Position numbers and translations under genes: made by a program. Below the pieces are notes generated by a model that ran no database searches, was not told the origin of the DNA, and saw only the letters and a program-made list of their open reading frames with translations. From contig NZ_BAGA01000056.1 in assembly GCF_000308595.1 (NCBI RefSeq), positions 1-35,074 on the forward strand: 35,074 nt of DNA, in the 5' to 3' direction. Each line of letters opens with the position of its first letter. Within the stretch, counting starts at the first letter, position 1. Positions 24,890 to 32,548 of this stretch are shown here, one piece after another. Source of the stretch: Nocardia higoensis NBRC 100133 (GTDB lineage Bacteria; Actinomycetota; Actinomycetes; Mycobacteriales; Mycobacteriaceae).

Positions 24890-25011
24890 CAAGGGACGGT
24901 ACAAGGTGCTGTTGTATGTCGCTGTCAGCAGGGCTTCCTGATCAACTCCAGGCCGTGGGGCGACACTTGTCCGTCGGCACCCCGCTCAGGACCGACAGCG
25001 ATGAGCAGCCC

Positions 25012-25430
25012 ATGATCGACCCTCGGGCAGCGCACCCCGCTACGACAAGCCTGTCGTGGTTCCCGACGACCTACGTCTGCTCACCGGCCCTACTGTCGGC
25101 GTCGTACACCTGCCCGTTCATCTCGACTGGTCGGGTCGAGCCGCGTACGACCTCGATTGTCCCGGCAGAATCGTCGACTTGTACCGCACCGTGATCAACG
25201 AAGCCGTCGACCCCGCTGATCTGCACACCTACCTCGATGCGGCCACGTTGAGACAGCTGTGGTCCCATATCTGGCTTCAAGCGGGTATCAGGCGAGTGTG
25301 GGAGGACCGGCTCCCGGAACTCGCCGAAGGAGCGACAGGAAGAGGCGATGGGGAGCTTCACCAAATGACAGCGAGCGTCAGGCCGATGGCGACCGCCGCC
25401 GACGACGCTCCGGTGAGCATGCTGCGGTAG
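25012..25430 (+). pseudogene. Frameshifted copy A of a small unknown gene
   Basis: From about 24958 to 25330 the DNA matches 30716-31090 (copy B). Over the 89 residues from VVPDDLRLL to the PEL end I count 16 differences. Copy A has an ATG at 25012 matching the TTG start of copy B, but one base fewer between about 25027 and 25034 puts the start out of frame with the body; the body frame has a stop at 25002 upstream. A shorter protein from GTG 25056 remains possible. The conserved text LPVHLDWSG and PGRIVDLYRTVINEA is not recognised as a characterised family. Past 25330 the copies are unrelated. Confidence 0.6.
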
Positions 25431-25470
25431 AGGCGTTCGTCGAATCCCGTTTGCCGCAACGGCGGGGGCA
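25358..25470 (-). pseudogene. Possible 3' remnant of a membrane-protein gene
   Basis: The minus-strand frame ending at 25358 gives TVPPPLRQTGFDERLYRSM and then a hydrophobic end (LTGASSAAVAIGLTLAVIW). This looks like the C terminus of a membrane protein, but upstream the frame becomes Arg/Pro-rich and loses coding character. It overlaps the tail of copy A in the opposite sense. Confidence 0.3.
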
Positions 25471-25940
25471 CTGTGAATCGACCTCGGCTTCCGGGGATCG
25501 TATGCCGCCTCGGAGAAGGCGCACCTCGGTCCGATGGTATCTGGAGATGGAATCGTCTGTGCCTCAACAGGGGGCAGCCGTCGCGAGTCGTCCGGGGCCG
25601 GTCTCAGAGGCTGATAGCACGATTGCTCGGCCGGCTTTCTTGCGTGGACGCACACGCGTCCGCTTCTGATGGTCATCCGCGGCCGATCGATGACCGACTG
25701 ACCTTGCGGACGCAGGCGAGGGGGCTGGGATGTGAGACCTACTTCGGTCAGTCGTTGGGCGAGGTCGTCGATGGCGCAGTAGCGGCGCAGACCGTTGATC
25801 AGTTCGGTGCGTTGTCACGAACCTCGGGCGGGTAGTGCAAGGAAGCGTCCCCGAGCCCTGTGCAGGTTACCGAGCAAGGTGAACATCCGGCCCCCACCCC
25901 TTAAGCCAATGTTCGGAATCTCTTTCCCGCCCCGACGTCA
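25471..25940. other. Decayed non-coding stretch before the phosphonate cassette
   Basis: No frame on either strand has a convincing start, ribosome site or protein pattern. On the minus strand around 25690-25810 a fragment reads ELINGLRRYCAIDDLAQRL, which looks like part of a real protein but is broken around it. A hairpin GGACGC-acac-GCGTCC lies at 25646-25661. The stretch is best read as eroded gene remnants. Confidence 0.4.
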
Positions 25941-25945
25941 AGCCC

Positions 25946-25982
25946 TGGAAATGTCTTCCACACGCGAACGACAGTGTGGAAG
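25946..25982 (+). promoter_or_regulatory. Nested inverted repeats before the phosphonate cassette
   Basis: TGGAA-atgtc-TTCCA lies at 25946-25960. Its right half is shared with a second, longer repeat: CTTCCACAC (25955-25963) and GTGTGGAAG (25974-25982), a perfect 9-bp pair with a 10-base spacer. The right arm contains GGAAG, the ribosome site of the gene starting at 25991. The three TTCCA/TGGAA half-sites may bind the RpiR-type regulator encoded at the end of the cassette. If the region is transcribed, the hairpin would hide the ribosome site. Confidence 0.6.
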
Positions 25983-25990
25983 GACGAACC

Positions 25991-26755
25991 ATGCAGGCAA
26001 CTGTCTCCGACCTGACCTGGACATCCGATGGTGTCCGGCTGATGGAGAACGTGATCGTCGGCGCGCAACTGGATCAGTTGCGCGCCTGGGCAGCCGACCT
26101 CGAGTCTCGCCCCGGAACCGCCGATGAGGTGCTGCAATACGACGAGACCGGCGCCGACGGCGTGGTCCGCCGCTGCCGCACCGAGAACTTCGTGCCCTTC
26201 CACGAGGGCATGCGGTCGATCCTCACCGGCGGCCTGATCCCGGACATCGCGGCCGAACTCCTCGGCGAGGAAGCCCTGCTCTACAAGGAGAAGCTGAACT
26301 ACAAGCAGCCCGGCGGTTCGGGATTCCGGCCGCATCAGGACGCCACGGCGTACCCGAACGTCACCAAGACCGTCGCGTGCATGGTCGCGATCGACGACTC
26401 GACGCTCGAGAACGGCTGCCTGGAAATCGTGCGCGACGCCCACCACCAGCCACTGCCCGCCGACGAAACCGGCTGCATCGCACCGGATATCGCCGACGCC
26501 ATGACCTGGGAGCCGATTCCGGTCACCGCGGGCAGCCTGCTGTGGTTCCACTGCTGGGTGCCGCACCGCAGCTCCGCCAACACTTCGCGCGGCACCCGCC
26601 GCGCGATCTACCTGACCTACAACGGTGTCAGCGACGGCAATCTGCGCGAGGAGTACTACGCCGCGAAGCTCGAGCAGCTCGCGCAGCGGCCGGATCGCCT
26701 CAGCCTCATCGGTCACTTCGCCGGTGCGTCCACCCGTAGCGAAGGGGAAGCGTGA
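25991..26755 (+). CDS. PhyH-type Fe(II)/2-oxoglutarate dioxygenase, phosphonate alpha-hydroxylase (PhnY/TmpA-like)
   Basis: A 254-residue protein. The 2-His-1-Asp iron site is His115-x-Asp117 (FRPHQDATAY) and His192 (WVPHRSSAN); Arg203 or Arg204 (GTRRAIYL) is placed to hold 2-oxoglutarate. In PhnY and TmpA the same fold hydroxylates 2-aminoethylphosphonate or its trimethylated form at the carbon next to phosphorus. The role here rests on that family and on the next gene, an HD oxygenase, plus the PhnDCE importer. GGAAGGA lies 6 bp before the ATG, inside an inverted repeat. Its stop overlaps the next start by one base. The exact phosphonate is not determined. Confidence 0.82.
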   Translation: MQATVSDLTWTSDGVRLMENVIVGAQLDQLRAWAADLESRPGTADEVLQYDETGADGVVRRCRTENFVPFHEGMRSILTGGLIPDIAAELLGEEALLYKEKLNYKQPGGSGFRPHQDATAYPNVTKTVACMVAIDDSTLENGCLEIVRDAHHQPLPADETGCIAPDIADAMTWEPIPVTAGSLLWFHCWVPHRSSANTSRGTRRAIYLTYNGVSDGNLREEYYAAKLEQLAQRPDRLSLIGHFAGASTRSEGEA

Positions 26756-27366
26756 TGACACTCGCCACCGCGGTCGCCGCCCTCGACGCCGCGACGCTCG
26801 GCCCGGACGCGTTCTGCGACGCGCTGTTCGCCTACCTCGAGACCACCGGTCAGACCATGTACGACGAGACCGTCACCCAGCTCGAGCACGGACTGCAGTG
26901 CGCGGCGCTCGCCGAGGCCGAAGGGCACGGCCCGAAGTTGCAGATCGCCGCACTTCTGCACGACATCGGACACCTGATGCTCGATGAGCACGACGATCGC
27001 GACGACTTCCTCGAGACCGACCTCCGGCACGAAATCATCGGCGCGCGACTGGTCACCCGCTGGTTCGGACCCGAGGTCGGCGGGCCGATCGCACTCCATG
27101 TCCCGGCGAAGCGCTACCTGGTCGCCACCGATCCGGAATACGCGAACGGACTCTCCGCCTCCTCCGTGCGCAGCCTCGCCGTTCAGGGCGGCCCCATGAA
27201 CGCCGCCGAACTCGAGGCCTTCCGACAGACCCCCTACTACGCGGAAGCCGTCCTGGTCCGCCGCTGGGACGACCTGGCAAAGGTCGCCGACCTGACCACA
27301 CCGCCGCTCGAACACTGGCGCGGCGCGATCACCCACCTCCTCGCCGCATGGTCCGCGGACAAGTGA
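26755..27366 (+). CDS. HD-domain mixed-valence diiron oxygenase, C-P bond cleaving (PhnZ/TmpB-like)
   Basis: A 203-residue protein. The candidate iron ligands are His45 (QLEHGLQCA), His69-Asp70 and nearby His73 (LLHDIGH), His92 (RHEIIGA), His115 (ALHVPAK) and Asp172 or Asp173 (RRWDDLAKV), the PhnZ pattern. PhnZ and TmpB use O2 to split 1-hydroxyphosphonates into an acid and phosphate. The segment before His45 reads MYDETVTQLEH: Glu is 7 residues before His, as I recall for PhnZ Glu27, but Tyr is 9 before rather than 10. These positions control substrate entry in PhnZ. TGATG overlap couples it to the dioxygenase gene. Confidence 0.82.
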   Translation: MTLATAVAALDAATLGPDAFCDALFAYLETTGQTMYDETVTQLEHGLQCAALAEAEGHGPKLQIAALLHDIGHLMLDEHDDRDDFLETDLRHEIIGARLVTRWFGPEVGGPIALHVPAKRYLVATDPEYANGLSASSVRSLAVQGGPMNAAELEAFRQTPYYAEAVLVRRWDDLAKVADLTTPPLEHWRGAITHLLAAWSADK

Positions 27367-27377
27367 AAGGGACCACC

Positions 27378-28271
27378 ATGAACCGAGTACGTCAGATCGT
27401 CGGCGCGATGATCGCGCTGTGTATGGGCCTGATGGTCGTCGGGTGTAGTAGCACCGACTCGACCGAGGAAGTCACCACCCTGCGACTGGGCGCCATCGCC
27501 ACCGGCACGGCCCCCGAGGAACAGGCCCGCTACCAGGCGATCGCCGACCAGTTGTCGACCGCGCTCGGCATGGACGTCGAATTGAAGACCAGCACAGAGT
27601 ATTACGCGATCGCCGAAGGTCTGCGTGGCGGCCAGCTCGACATCGCGTTCCTCAACTCCCTCGGCTACGTGCTGACCGCGGCCAAGACCACGATCGAACC
27701 CGTCGCCGTCGGCCTGGACGCCACCGGACAGCCCGGCTACTACAGCTACCTGATCACCAAGAAGCCGCAGGAGATCGCCTCCCCTTCCGACGTGCGGGGC
27801 CGCACCCTCGCCCTGGCAAGCAAGCTCTCCACCTCGGGCTACCTGTTCCCGCTCAACGCGATGAAGGACGCCGGAATCGACCCGCAAGCCGACGTCACGC
27901 TGTCCGCCGGCGGCAATCACGCGGCCAATATCCTCGCGGTGGCCAGCGGTCAGGTGGACGCGGCGTTCATCGACTCCGTCGAATACGACGCGGCTGTCAA
28001 GAACGGCAAGATCGACCCGCAAGAGGTCTCGGTCGTCTGGAAGTCCGAACGCATCACCGGCTCGCCCGTCGTCCTGCGCGGCGACCTCCCGGCCGACTTG
28101 CGCGACGAGCTCGTCACCGCGGTGCTCGCCCTGACGGGCACCCCCGATTTTCCGATCGGAGTCGAGAAGTCGATGACCGTGGGACCGATCACCGACGCCG
28201 ACTACGACCCGATCCGCCGCCTCGCGCAGCAGGCCGGGCTGTCGGTCGACGACATGAAGCCGAAGAAGTAA
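27378..28271 (+). CDS. phnD: Phosphonate ABC transporter substrate-binding lipoprotein
   Basis: A 297-residue protein with a lipoprotein signal ending in VVGC, so it is anchored outside the membrane by Cys23. The PhnD-type fold shows EYYAIAEGLRGGQLDIAFLNSLGY and SKLSTSGYLFPL; the S-T-S-G turn is the usual site for the phosphonate group. It would deliver a phosphonate to the PhnE channel. GAAAGGGA precedes the ATG, and the gene starts 11 bp after the HD oxygenase. Phosphite or other phosphonates cannot be excluded as ligands. Confidence 0.88.
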   Translation: MNRVRQIVGAMIALCMGLMVVGCSSTDSTEEVTTLRLGAIATGTAPEEQARYQAIADQLSTALGMDVELKTSTEYYAIAEGLRGGQLDIAFLNSLGYVLTAAKTTIEPVAVGLDATGQPGYYSYLITKKPQEIASPSDVRGRTLALASKLSTSGYLFPLNAMKDAGIDPQADVTLSAGGNHAANILAVASGQVDAAFIDSVEYDAAVKNGKIDPQEVSVVWKSERITGSPVVLRGDLPADLRDELVTAVLALTGTPDFPIGVEKSMTVGPITDADYDPIRRLAQQAGLSVDDMKPKK

Positions 28272-28276
28272 CGGCC

Positions 28277-29032
28277 ATGATCGTCATCGAGGGAGTAACC
28301 AAGGAATACGAGCGCGGCACCGCGCTCGGCGGCATCGACCTGCGGATCTCCGGCGGCGAGATGGTCGGGCTCGTCGGACCGTCGGGAGCGGGCAAGTCGA
28401 CGCTCCTGCGCATGATCAACGGATTCATCCAGCCGACCAGCGGCCGAGTCACCGTCGACGGGCGCGACCCCGCCCGGCTGCGCGGCGTCGAACTGCGCCG
28501 GCACCGGCGCGACGTCGGAATGATCTATCAGCAGTTCCAGCTCGTCGACCGGCTGACGGCCGCCGAGAACGCGGTGTCCGGCGCGGCCGGCCGGGTGCCG
28601 AGCTGGCGCACCCTGATCGGGTCGTTCTCGCTCGAACAACGCCGCGAAGCCGTCCGAGCACTGGAACGGGTCGGGCTCGGCGACCGCGCCGACCAGCGGG
28701 TGGACACCCTGTCCGGTGGTCAGCAGCAACGCGTGGCGATCGCACGCACACTGGTCCAGAACCCGAGCGTCGTGCTCGCCGACGAACCGGTGGCCAGCCT
28801 CGACCCGGGCAGTAGCGAGCGCGTGCTGGCCCTGTTGCAGAGCCTGGCCCGCCAGGACGGCCGCACGGTCGTCGTCTCGCTGCACCAGGTCGACCTCACG
28901 CGCCGCTTCTGCGACCGGGTCGTGGCCCTCAACGGTGGCCGAGTGGTCATCGACAGCTGCCCGACGGCGATCGAACAGGACACGTGGACCCAGCTCTACG
29001 CCTCGGCGCCACTCGTAGCAGGTGCGGCATGA
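28277..29032 (+). CDS. phnC: Phosphonate ABC transporter ATP-binding protein
   Basis: A 251-residue ATPase with all motifs: Walker A GPSGAGKST (34-42), Q-loop around Gln85-86, signature LSGGQQQR (145-152), Walker B VVLADEP with Glu170, and the switch His203. Its length and position between PhnD and PhnE fit PhnC. It starts 5 bp after phnD and overlaps phnE by ATGA. Confidence 0.9.
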   Translation: MIVIEGVTKEYERGTALGGIDLRISGGEMVGLVGPSGAGKSTLLRMINGFIQPTSGRVTVDGRDPARLRGVELRRHRRDVGMIYQQFQLVDRLTAAENAVSGAAGRVPSWRTLIGSFSLEQRREAVRALERVGLGDRADQRVDTLSGGQQQRVAIARTLVQNPSVVLADEPVASLDPGSSERVLALLQSLARQDGRTVVVSLHQVDLTRRFCDRVVALNGGRVVIDSCPTAIEQDTWTQLYASAPLVAGAA

Positions 29033-29838
29033 CCACGACATCCACCGCCCCCACCTCGGCGCCCGAGATCCGAGTGCGCGGCAAGCAGCGCACGCCCCTC
29101 CTCGTCGGCCTCGCACTGCTGGCCGCGACGATCGCCGGCGCCACCCACCTAGAGGTCTCCCTCGAGTCGGTCCTCGCAGCGATCCCGGCGTTCGTCCAGT
29201 TCACCGCCGAGAACATGTGGCCGCCGGACTTCAGCGGGTTCGCCGGGCTGCTCGACGCGACCCTCGTGACCATCGAGGTCGCCTTCCTGGGAACAGCAGC
29301 GGCAGTGCTGATTTCACTACCGATATCGATCCTCGCGGCCCGCAACCTCACGCCCCACCCGGTCGTCTTCAGCGTCGCCCGCGGGTTCGTGATGGTCTGC
29401 CGCGCGATCCCGGACTTCGTGTTCGCGATCATGTTCATCGCGGCACTCGGCCTCGGCGCGCTGCCCGGCATCCTCGGCCTGGCGATCCACTCGATCGGCA
29501 TGCTCGGCAAGGTGTTCGCCGAACGGATCGAGGAAGTCGATCCCGGACCGGGCGAGGCACTGGCCGCCGTCGGCGCGTCGAAACTGCAGGTCGTCAAGCT
29601 CGCGATCCTCCCGCAGGTGGTCCCGAGCCTGGTGGCGAACACCCTCTACCGCTTCGACATCAATATCCGCAGCTCGATCGTGCTCGGCATCGTCGGCGCG
29701 GGCGGAATCGGCTACGAGCTGGTGACGGCCCTGCAATCGCTGGACTACCAGCGCGCGGGCGCGGTGCTGATCGTGGTGCTCATCGTCGTCGCCGTGGTAG
29801 AAGCGGTGAGCAACCGCATCCGCCGCCACTACCTGTGA
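29029..29838 (+). CDS. phnE: Phosphonate ABC transporter permease
   Basis: A 269-residue membrane protein with about six helices. The cytoplasmic loop that docks with the ATPase reads GEALAAVGASKLQVVKLAILPQVVPSL in shape (EAxxxxGAs...PQ). GAGGIGYEL near the end is typical of PhnE. Only one permease gene is present, so a homodimer is likely. The start overlaps phnC by ATGA. Confidence 0.9.
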   Translation: MTTTSTAPTSAPEIRVRGKQRTPLLVGLALLAATIAGATHLEVSLESVLAAIPAFVQFTAENMWPPDFSGFAGLLDATLVTIEVAFLGTAAAVLISLPISILAARNLTPHPVVFSVARGFVMVCRAIPDFVFAIMFIAALGLGALPGILGLAIHSIGMLGKVFAERIEEVDPGPGEALAAVGASKLQVVKLAILPQVVPSLVANTLYRFDINIRSSIVLGIVGAGGIGYELVTALQSLDYQRAGAVLIVVLIVVAVVEAVSNRIRRHYL

Positions 29839-29845
29839 GGTGCCC

Positions 29846-30688
29846 ATGACGAACGAGGTCGCTCGCGGAGTCCCTGTGCCCGAACGGATTCGGGCGCGCG
29901 CGGCGGTGTTCTCCGGCGCGAGCGAACGCATCGCCAACGTCGTGCGCGCCCGGCCCGCGCAGGTGCTGGGGATGACCGTGACCGACTTGGCCACCGAGTC
30001 GGGCACGTCGCTGGGCTCGGTGGTCCGGTTCAGCCAAGAGCTGGGCTTCCGCGGCTTCCAAGAGCTGAAGTTGCAACTCGCGGCGGATGTTTCGAGCGAC
30101 GCCCCGTCGGCCGACAGCACGACCTCGCTGCCCGCCGGCGTCCTGCTCGAGACGGCCGAGGCACTACGCGAAGCCGCCTTCGCCCTGGACGCGACGGCCT
30201 TCGAGCACGCGGTCGACCTGCTCGACACCGCCGACCGCGTGCTCGTCGCCGGCGTCGGAACCTCCCAGCCCGTCGCCGCCGATGCCGCCTACCGCCTCCA
30301 GATGGCGGGACTGGCCACCGTGCACAACCCGGAGGTGCACTCGCAGCACGTGACGGCGGCGCTGATGGGACCGCGGCAAGTCTGTCTCGCGGTGAGTCAC
30401 TCGGGGACCACCCAGGAGACGCTGACGGTCACCGAGGCCGCGCGCGAGGCGGGCGCGGCGACCATCTGCTTGACGAGCTTCGCGCGGACTCCGCTGGCCG
30501 AGCGGTGTGATGTGGTGCTGGTCGCGGGATCAGCGGAAACGCGGTACCGGTTGGAGGCGATGACCAGTAGGTTCGTGCATCAGGCGGTGGTCGATGCGCT
30601 CTACGCAGCGCTGGCTCAGCGCAGTCCCGAGAGGGCAGCGAAAGCGCAGGCGAGCACGCTGCGGGCGGTGTCGCGGCATCGGTTGTAG
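29846..30688 (+). CDS. RpiR/MurR family regulator with SIS domain
   Basis: A 280-residue protein. Residues 25-80 form the RpiR helix-turn-helix (MTVTDLATESGTSLGSVVRFSQELGFRGFQELK in outline), and residues 110-240 form a SIS sugar-phosphate-binding domain (VLVAGVGTSQPVA...LAVSHSGTTQETL). SIS domains bind phosphorylated small molecules, so a phosphonate or its product could be the signal. It starts 8 bp after phnE in the same operon. The inverted repeats at 25946-25982 are the likely target. Its last 40 codons have a diverged duplicate at 34632-34760. Confidence 0.88.
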   Translation: MTNEVARGVPVPERIRARAAVFSGASERIANVVRARPAQVLGMTVTDLATESGTSLGSVVRFSQELGFRGFQELKLQLAADVSSDAPSADSTTSLPAGVLLETAEALREAAFALDATAFEHAVDLLDTADRVLVAGVGTSQPVAADAAYRLQMAGLATVHNPEVHSQHVTAALMGPRQVCLAVSHSGTTQETLTVTEAAREAGAATICLTSFARTPLAERCDVVLVAGSAETRYRLEAMTSRFVHQAVVDALYAALAQRSPERAAKAQASTLRAVSRHRL

Positions 30689-30770
30689 GGACCTACCTCG
30701 AATATTTGATGTGGGACCATTACCTATCCGTCGGTACCCCCGACTCGAGACCGACAGGGAGGGGCAGCCC

Positions 30771-31238
30771 TTGAGCCACCCTCGGGGCGGCGGCCCCCGC
30801 TACAGCAAGCCTCTCGTAGTTCCCGACGATCTGCGTCTGCTCGCTGGTCCCACCTTCGGCATCGTGCACCTGCCCGTCCATCTCGACTGGTCGGGTCGAG
30901 CCGACTACGACCTCGACCGTCCCGGCAGAATCGTCGACCTGTACCGCACTGTGATCAACGAAGCCGCCGAACCCACTGACCTGCACACCTACCTCGATGC
31001 GGCGACGTTGAAGCGATTGTGGTCCTACATGTGGCTTCCGATCGGTATCAGGCGGGTGTGGGAGACCCGGTTCCCCGAACTCGCTCAGCGGAGCCCCGAG
31101 CCGCCTCGGGACTCATGTCGCCGTGGGGCTCCGATCGGTCGCCGCGAGGATCTGGCCCACATCCAGTGTCTGCAGATGTCGCCGCACACGCTCGGCGAAC
31201 TGCCCGGCATCGGCTGCTCTCAGCGCCTCCGGCAGTGA
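30771..31238 (+). CDS. Copy B of a small unknown gene
   Basis: The TTG start has GGGAGGGG 6 bp upstream. Residues 15-105 match the body of copy A (25056-25322) with 16 differences in 89. Conserved parts are LPVHLDWSGRA, PGRIVDLYRTVINEA and DLHTYLDAATL, followed by a Trp-rich region (RLWSYMWL). The fold is not recognised and no catalytic motif is seen. The frame runs on antisense into the end of the PIN gene (31113), and residues after about 107 look like read-through rather than conserved protein. The two copies bracket the phosphonate cassette. Confidence 0.6.
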   Translation: MSHPRGGGPRYSKPLVVPDDLRLLAGPTFGIVHLPVHLDWSGRADYDLDRPGRIVDLYRTVINEAAEPTDLHTYLDAATLKRLWSYMWLPIGIRRVWETRFPELAQRSPEPPRDSCRRGAPIGRREDLAHIQCLQMSPHTLGELPGIGCSQRLRQ

Positions 31239-31742
31239 TTTGCCTTTGCGGCCGACCCAGTAGACGAGCTGCTCTTGCGTGACGGTGCGCACCAGCGCTG
31301 GATTCGAGTCGTCGATGAGTTCGAAGAAGGCATCGGCGTCGTATACCTCGTACGGCAGATCATCACTGTCGTCGGAAGTGAAGTCCTTGCCGTTCGCGGT
31401 CAGCACTATGTCCATCTCACCGTGCAGCGCGGCGCAATGGATGTGCGCGTCCAGCGGGTCCGGGTAGTGGCGATGCCGATCGATGGTGTAGCCCAGGATC
31501 TGACCGTGGTCACCGATGGTGTCGATGATGGCTCGTCGAATGCCACCGACCTGTTGCTCGTCCAGGAACGGGTGCTTTCGACGGAGGCGATACAGCACCT
31601 CGGCCATGATGTCCTCGGTCCAGTAGAGCTGGAACATTCCGCTGCCACCGTGTAGATACAGCAGGCACAGCCAGTCGCGTAGGGTGCGCGAATAGAAGAT
31701 GTTGGCATCCACCAGGACTCGCTGCACCTGCCTACTGCTCAT
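31113..31742 (-). CDS. PIN-domain toxin (ribonuclease)
   Basis: A 209-residue protein. The PIN metal-site acids are Asp12 (VLVDANIFYS), Glu48 (DIMAEVLYR) and Asp98 (PLDAHIH), with a further Asp in VLTANGKDF. PIN toxins cut RNA. Length exceeds the usual 130-150 because of a C-terminal 70-residue extension. AGGA lies 8 bp before ATG 31742; ATG 31748 has only 2 bp spacing. It lies 51 bp after the helix-turn-helix gene on the same strand, the usual antitoxin-first order. Confidence 0.85.
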   Translation of the reverse strand: MSSRQVQRVLVDANIFYSRTLRDWLCLLYLHGGSGMFQLYWTEDIMAEVLYRLRRKHPFLDEQQVGGIRRAIIDTIGDHGQILGYTIDRHRHYPDPLDAHIHCAALHGEMDIVLTANGKDFTSDDSDDLPYEVYDADAFFELIDDSNPALVRTVTQEQLVYWVGRKGKSLPEALRAADAGQFAERVRRHLQTLDVGQILAATDRSPTAT

Positions 31743-31793
31743 GCGCATGATCCTAGTGTGGTGGTCCGCTCCGGGAACGGGCGTTGTCCACGG

Positions 31794-32246
31794 TCAGTCG
31801 GTGATGCCCAACTGCTCTTCGAGTGCCCGTAGTTCGTCGAAAGCCGCTCTCTGACGGTCCAATTGGGCCCGCCGATACTCGATCACGTCGCGGCTGAGCA
31901 AGCGAGTGTGGGCACCGACCTTGTGAGCTGGGATCTTCTGTTCCCGAACAAGTTTCATCACTGTGGGGCGGGAGACGTTCAGCATCTGTGCGGCGACGGT
32001 CGTGGTCACCTCGCGGGGAAGCGCGCCGATGGTGACGGTGCGGCCTTGTCCCACAAGGTCGATCAGTTGCAGGATGACCGCTGTCAGCTCGGGCGGCACG
32101 GTGAGTTGCGCCTCGGAGCTGTCTCCGGCCTGTATTGACAGGGTGGGCTGGGTGGTTCCGAAGAAGGCGCGAACGCTCTCGGCTTGCTCGACTTCGCGTG
32201 TGGTCACCGAAAGTGTCGCTCGGTCGCCGCGCAAAAGCGGATCCAT
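31794..32246 (-). CDS. Helix-turn-helix antitoxin of the PIN pair
   Basis: A 150-residue protein. Residues 80-130 match the excisionase/MerR-like DNA-binding type (EVTTTVAAQMLNVSRPTVMKLVREQ then KVGAHTRLLSRDVIEY). The N-terminal part is variable and could bind the toxin. AAGGAG lies 7 bp before ATG 32246. The promoter has a long inverted repeat, so self-repression is likely. That it neutralises the PIN protein is inferred from gene order. Confidence 0.82.
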   Translation of the reverse strand: MDPLLRGDRATLSVTTREVEQAESVRAFFGTTQPTLSIQAGDSSEAQLTVPPELTAVILQLIDLVGQGRTVTIGALPREVTTTVAAQMLNVSRPTVMKLVREQKIPAHKVGAHTRLLSRDVIEYRRAQLDRQRAAFDELRALEEQLGITD

Positions 32247-32299
32247 GGTCGTCTCCTTCGATCCGATCGTGGACGGGTGTCTGACGGCAAATCTAGCGA

Positions 32300-32341
32300 G
32301 TTTCACTTATAACTACAATGCCTTTTCTATACAAGTGAAAC
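32300..32341 (-). promoter_or_regulatory. Toxin-antitoxin promoter with flanking inverted repeat
   Basis: On the minus strand TTGTAT, 17 bp, TATAAG forms a strong promoter. GTTTCACTT (32300-32308) and AAGTGAAAC (32333-32341) are a perfect 9-bp inverted repeat with a 24-bp spacer, lying over the two promoter boxes. This is a good autoregulatory site for the antitoxin. The patch is clearly AT-richer than its surroundings. Confidence 0.7.
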
Positions 32342-32548
32342 ACATGGTGTGGTGCCTACTGGTCGAGGGGGTCGATCGGAGGGGTGTGGTGGCCCACTCG
32401 GACGATATGCCGTGGCTGCGGGCGACCGGGGTGTCCATCCAGCGGACGCCGAGATCGCTTGGCGGGGCAGGAGTCGCAGGGCATCGTCTGCAATACTCGC
32501 CGAAGTTCCTGGTAGTCGTCCTGGGGCGGCAGTTCACCCCGCGGCGAC
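32342..32548. other. Gap with no visible gene
   Basis: Between the toxin-antitoxin promoter and the end of the MarR gene neither strand has a frame with a start, ribosome site and protein pattern. Nothing further is seen here. Confidence 0.5.

Noticed and set aside
24958..25330. Copy A as an intact gene
   Set aside because: The start matching copy B is out of frame by one base with the conserved body, and the body frame has a stop at 25002; a shorter GTG start is possible but less likely.
25471..25940. Insertion sequence remnant
   Set aside because: No terminal inverted repeats, target duplication or transposase motif could be found, only unassigned coding-like fragments.
25991..30688. C-P lyase pathway
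   Set aside because: No phnG-phnM type genes are present; the two oxygenases explain the cassette without them.
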